From the NCBI GenBank assembly GCA_014378805.1, contig JACMMY010000210.1:1-5799 (forward strand): 5,799 bases of DNA, read 5' to 3'. The notes beneath the pieces were generated by a model. That model did not search any database. It worked only from the letters and a program-made list of their open reading frames with translations, and had not been told where the DNA came from. Both the position numbers and the translations under genes were made by a program. Positions 5,286-5,799 of the stretch are shown piece by piece (the stretch's first letter is position 1; each line of letters begins with the position of its first letter). This DNA comes from Moraxellaceae bacterium (GTDB taxonomy: Bacteria > Pseudomonadota > Gammaproteobacteria > Pseudomonadales > Moraxellaceae).

Positions 5286-5799
5286 ATGACTATCGCAACT
5301 CCAGCTGCAATCCCAACCGTCAAACTGCTGATTAATGGTCAATTCATTGAGTCGAAGACGAACGAATGGCGTGATATTGTCAATCCTGCAACGCAAGAAA
5401 TTTTAGCGCGTGTGCCGTTTGCCACTGAAGATGAAATCAATGCAGCCGTCGCTTCCGCGAAAGAGGCATTTAAAACGTGGCGTTTTACACCGATTGGTAC
5501 CCGTGCGCGTATTTTCTTGAAATACCAACAACTCATTCGTGAAAACATGAAGGAGTTGGCGGCGATTCTGACTGCTGAACAAGGCAAGACTTTGGCGGAT
5601 GCGGAAGGCGATGTATTCCGTGGTTTAGAAGTGGTTGAACACGCAGCGAATATTGGCAATTTACAAATGGGTGAGTTGGCCAATAACGTTGCGAACGGCG
5701 TCGACACGTATACGATTCAGCAAGGATTAGGAGTGTGTGCTGGGATTACGCCATTTAACTTTCCTGCGATGATTCCATTGTGGATGTTCCCGATGGCGA
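5286..5799 (+). CDS. mmsA: MmsA, CoA-acylating methylmalonate-semialdehyde dehydrogenase; 3' end cut by window edge
   Basis: NAD-dependent aldehyde dehydrogenase superfamily enzyme that converts methylmalonate semialdehyde to propionyl-CoA, and malonate semialdehyde to acetyl-CoA. It is the last specific step of valine degradation and also serves beta-alanine/pyrimidine and inositol breakdown in the cytoplasm. The 171 codons present carry the family start LLINGQFIES, VNPATQEILARVPFAT (32-47), the EQGKT motif (98-102), and GVCAGITPFNFPAMIPLWMFPMA (149-171), which is characteristic of MmsA as opposed to other aldehyde dehydrogenases; N158 is the oxyanion-hole asparagine of the family. The catalytic cysteine lies beyond the window, as do about 330 residues. 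The ATG at 5286 has AGGA (5272-5275) ten bases upstream. mmsB (3-hydroxyisobutyrate dehydrogenase) or another valine-pathway gene often follows, but this cannot be seen. The minus-strand frame over this region is a shadow. Confidence 0.95.
   Translation, partial: MTIATPAAIPTVKLLINGQFIESKTNEWRDIVNPATQEILARVPFATEDEINAAVASAKEAFKTWRFTPIGTRARIFLKYQQLIRENMKELAAILTAEQGKTLADAEGDVFRGLEVVEHAANIGNLQMGELANNVANGVDTYTIQQGLGVCAGITPFNFPAMIPLWMFPMA

Noticed and set aside
5339..5707. Minus-strand 122-codon frame opposite mmsA
   Set aside because: MmsA is unmistakable on the plus strand; the antisense product is a codon-bias shadow.

Overview
The window looks like chromosomal DNA of a gammaproteobacterium, most probably a member of the Moraxellaceae (Acinetobacter or a relative). 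The grounds are moderate-to-low GC with AT-rich gaps, a MacA and an MmsA that read as typical of Gram-negative bacteria, two AraC regulators of the OruR/ArgR type, and single-gene units each with its own terminator. The genus is an inference from gene content, not from a marker gene. I see no insertion sequence, phage gene, CRISPR array or toxin-antitoxin pair.

Layout. Positions 1-842 (minus) hold the first 280 codons of macA, the membrane-fusion subunit of a MacAB-TolC type exporter; it runs off the left edge in the middle of a polythreonine tract. An AT-rich gap of about 450 bases follows, then a tRNA-Lys with anticodon CTT (1295-1370, plus). Next is a minus-strand di-iron membrane hydroxylase of the fatty acid hydroxylase superfamily (1474-2121), closed by a clear hairpin terminator. 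It is divergent from an AraC regulator (2272-3252, plus) that has a textbook sigma-70 promoter. A small exported, histidine- and lysine-rich protein with no recognisable family (3480-3875, plus) is followed by a bidirectional terminator shared with a convergent second AraC regulator (3981-5096, minus). That regulator is divergent from mmsA (5286 to the right edge), a CoA-acylating methylmalonate-semialdehyde dehydrogenase of valine and pyrimidine catabolism.

How the parts may work together. Both AraC proteins have the same architecture (arabinose-binding/OruR-like N-terminal domain plus C-terminal AraC HTH), and each is divergent from an enzyme gene, so each is likely the local regulator of that enzyme. 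The second pair fits the known pattern of an AraC-type activator controlling mmsA. The gap in front of mmsA holds a 31-base inverted repeat and two TGATCA sites exactly 22 bp apart, which is a reasonable operator candidate. The hydroxylase/AraC pair and the small exported protein are the least explained parts. Nothing here amounts to an obvious new multi-gene system.
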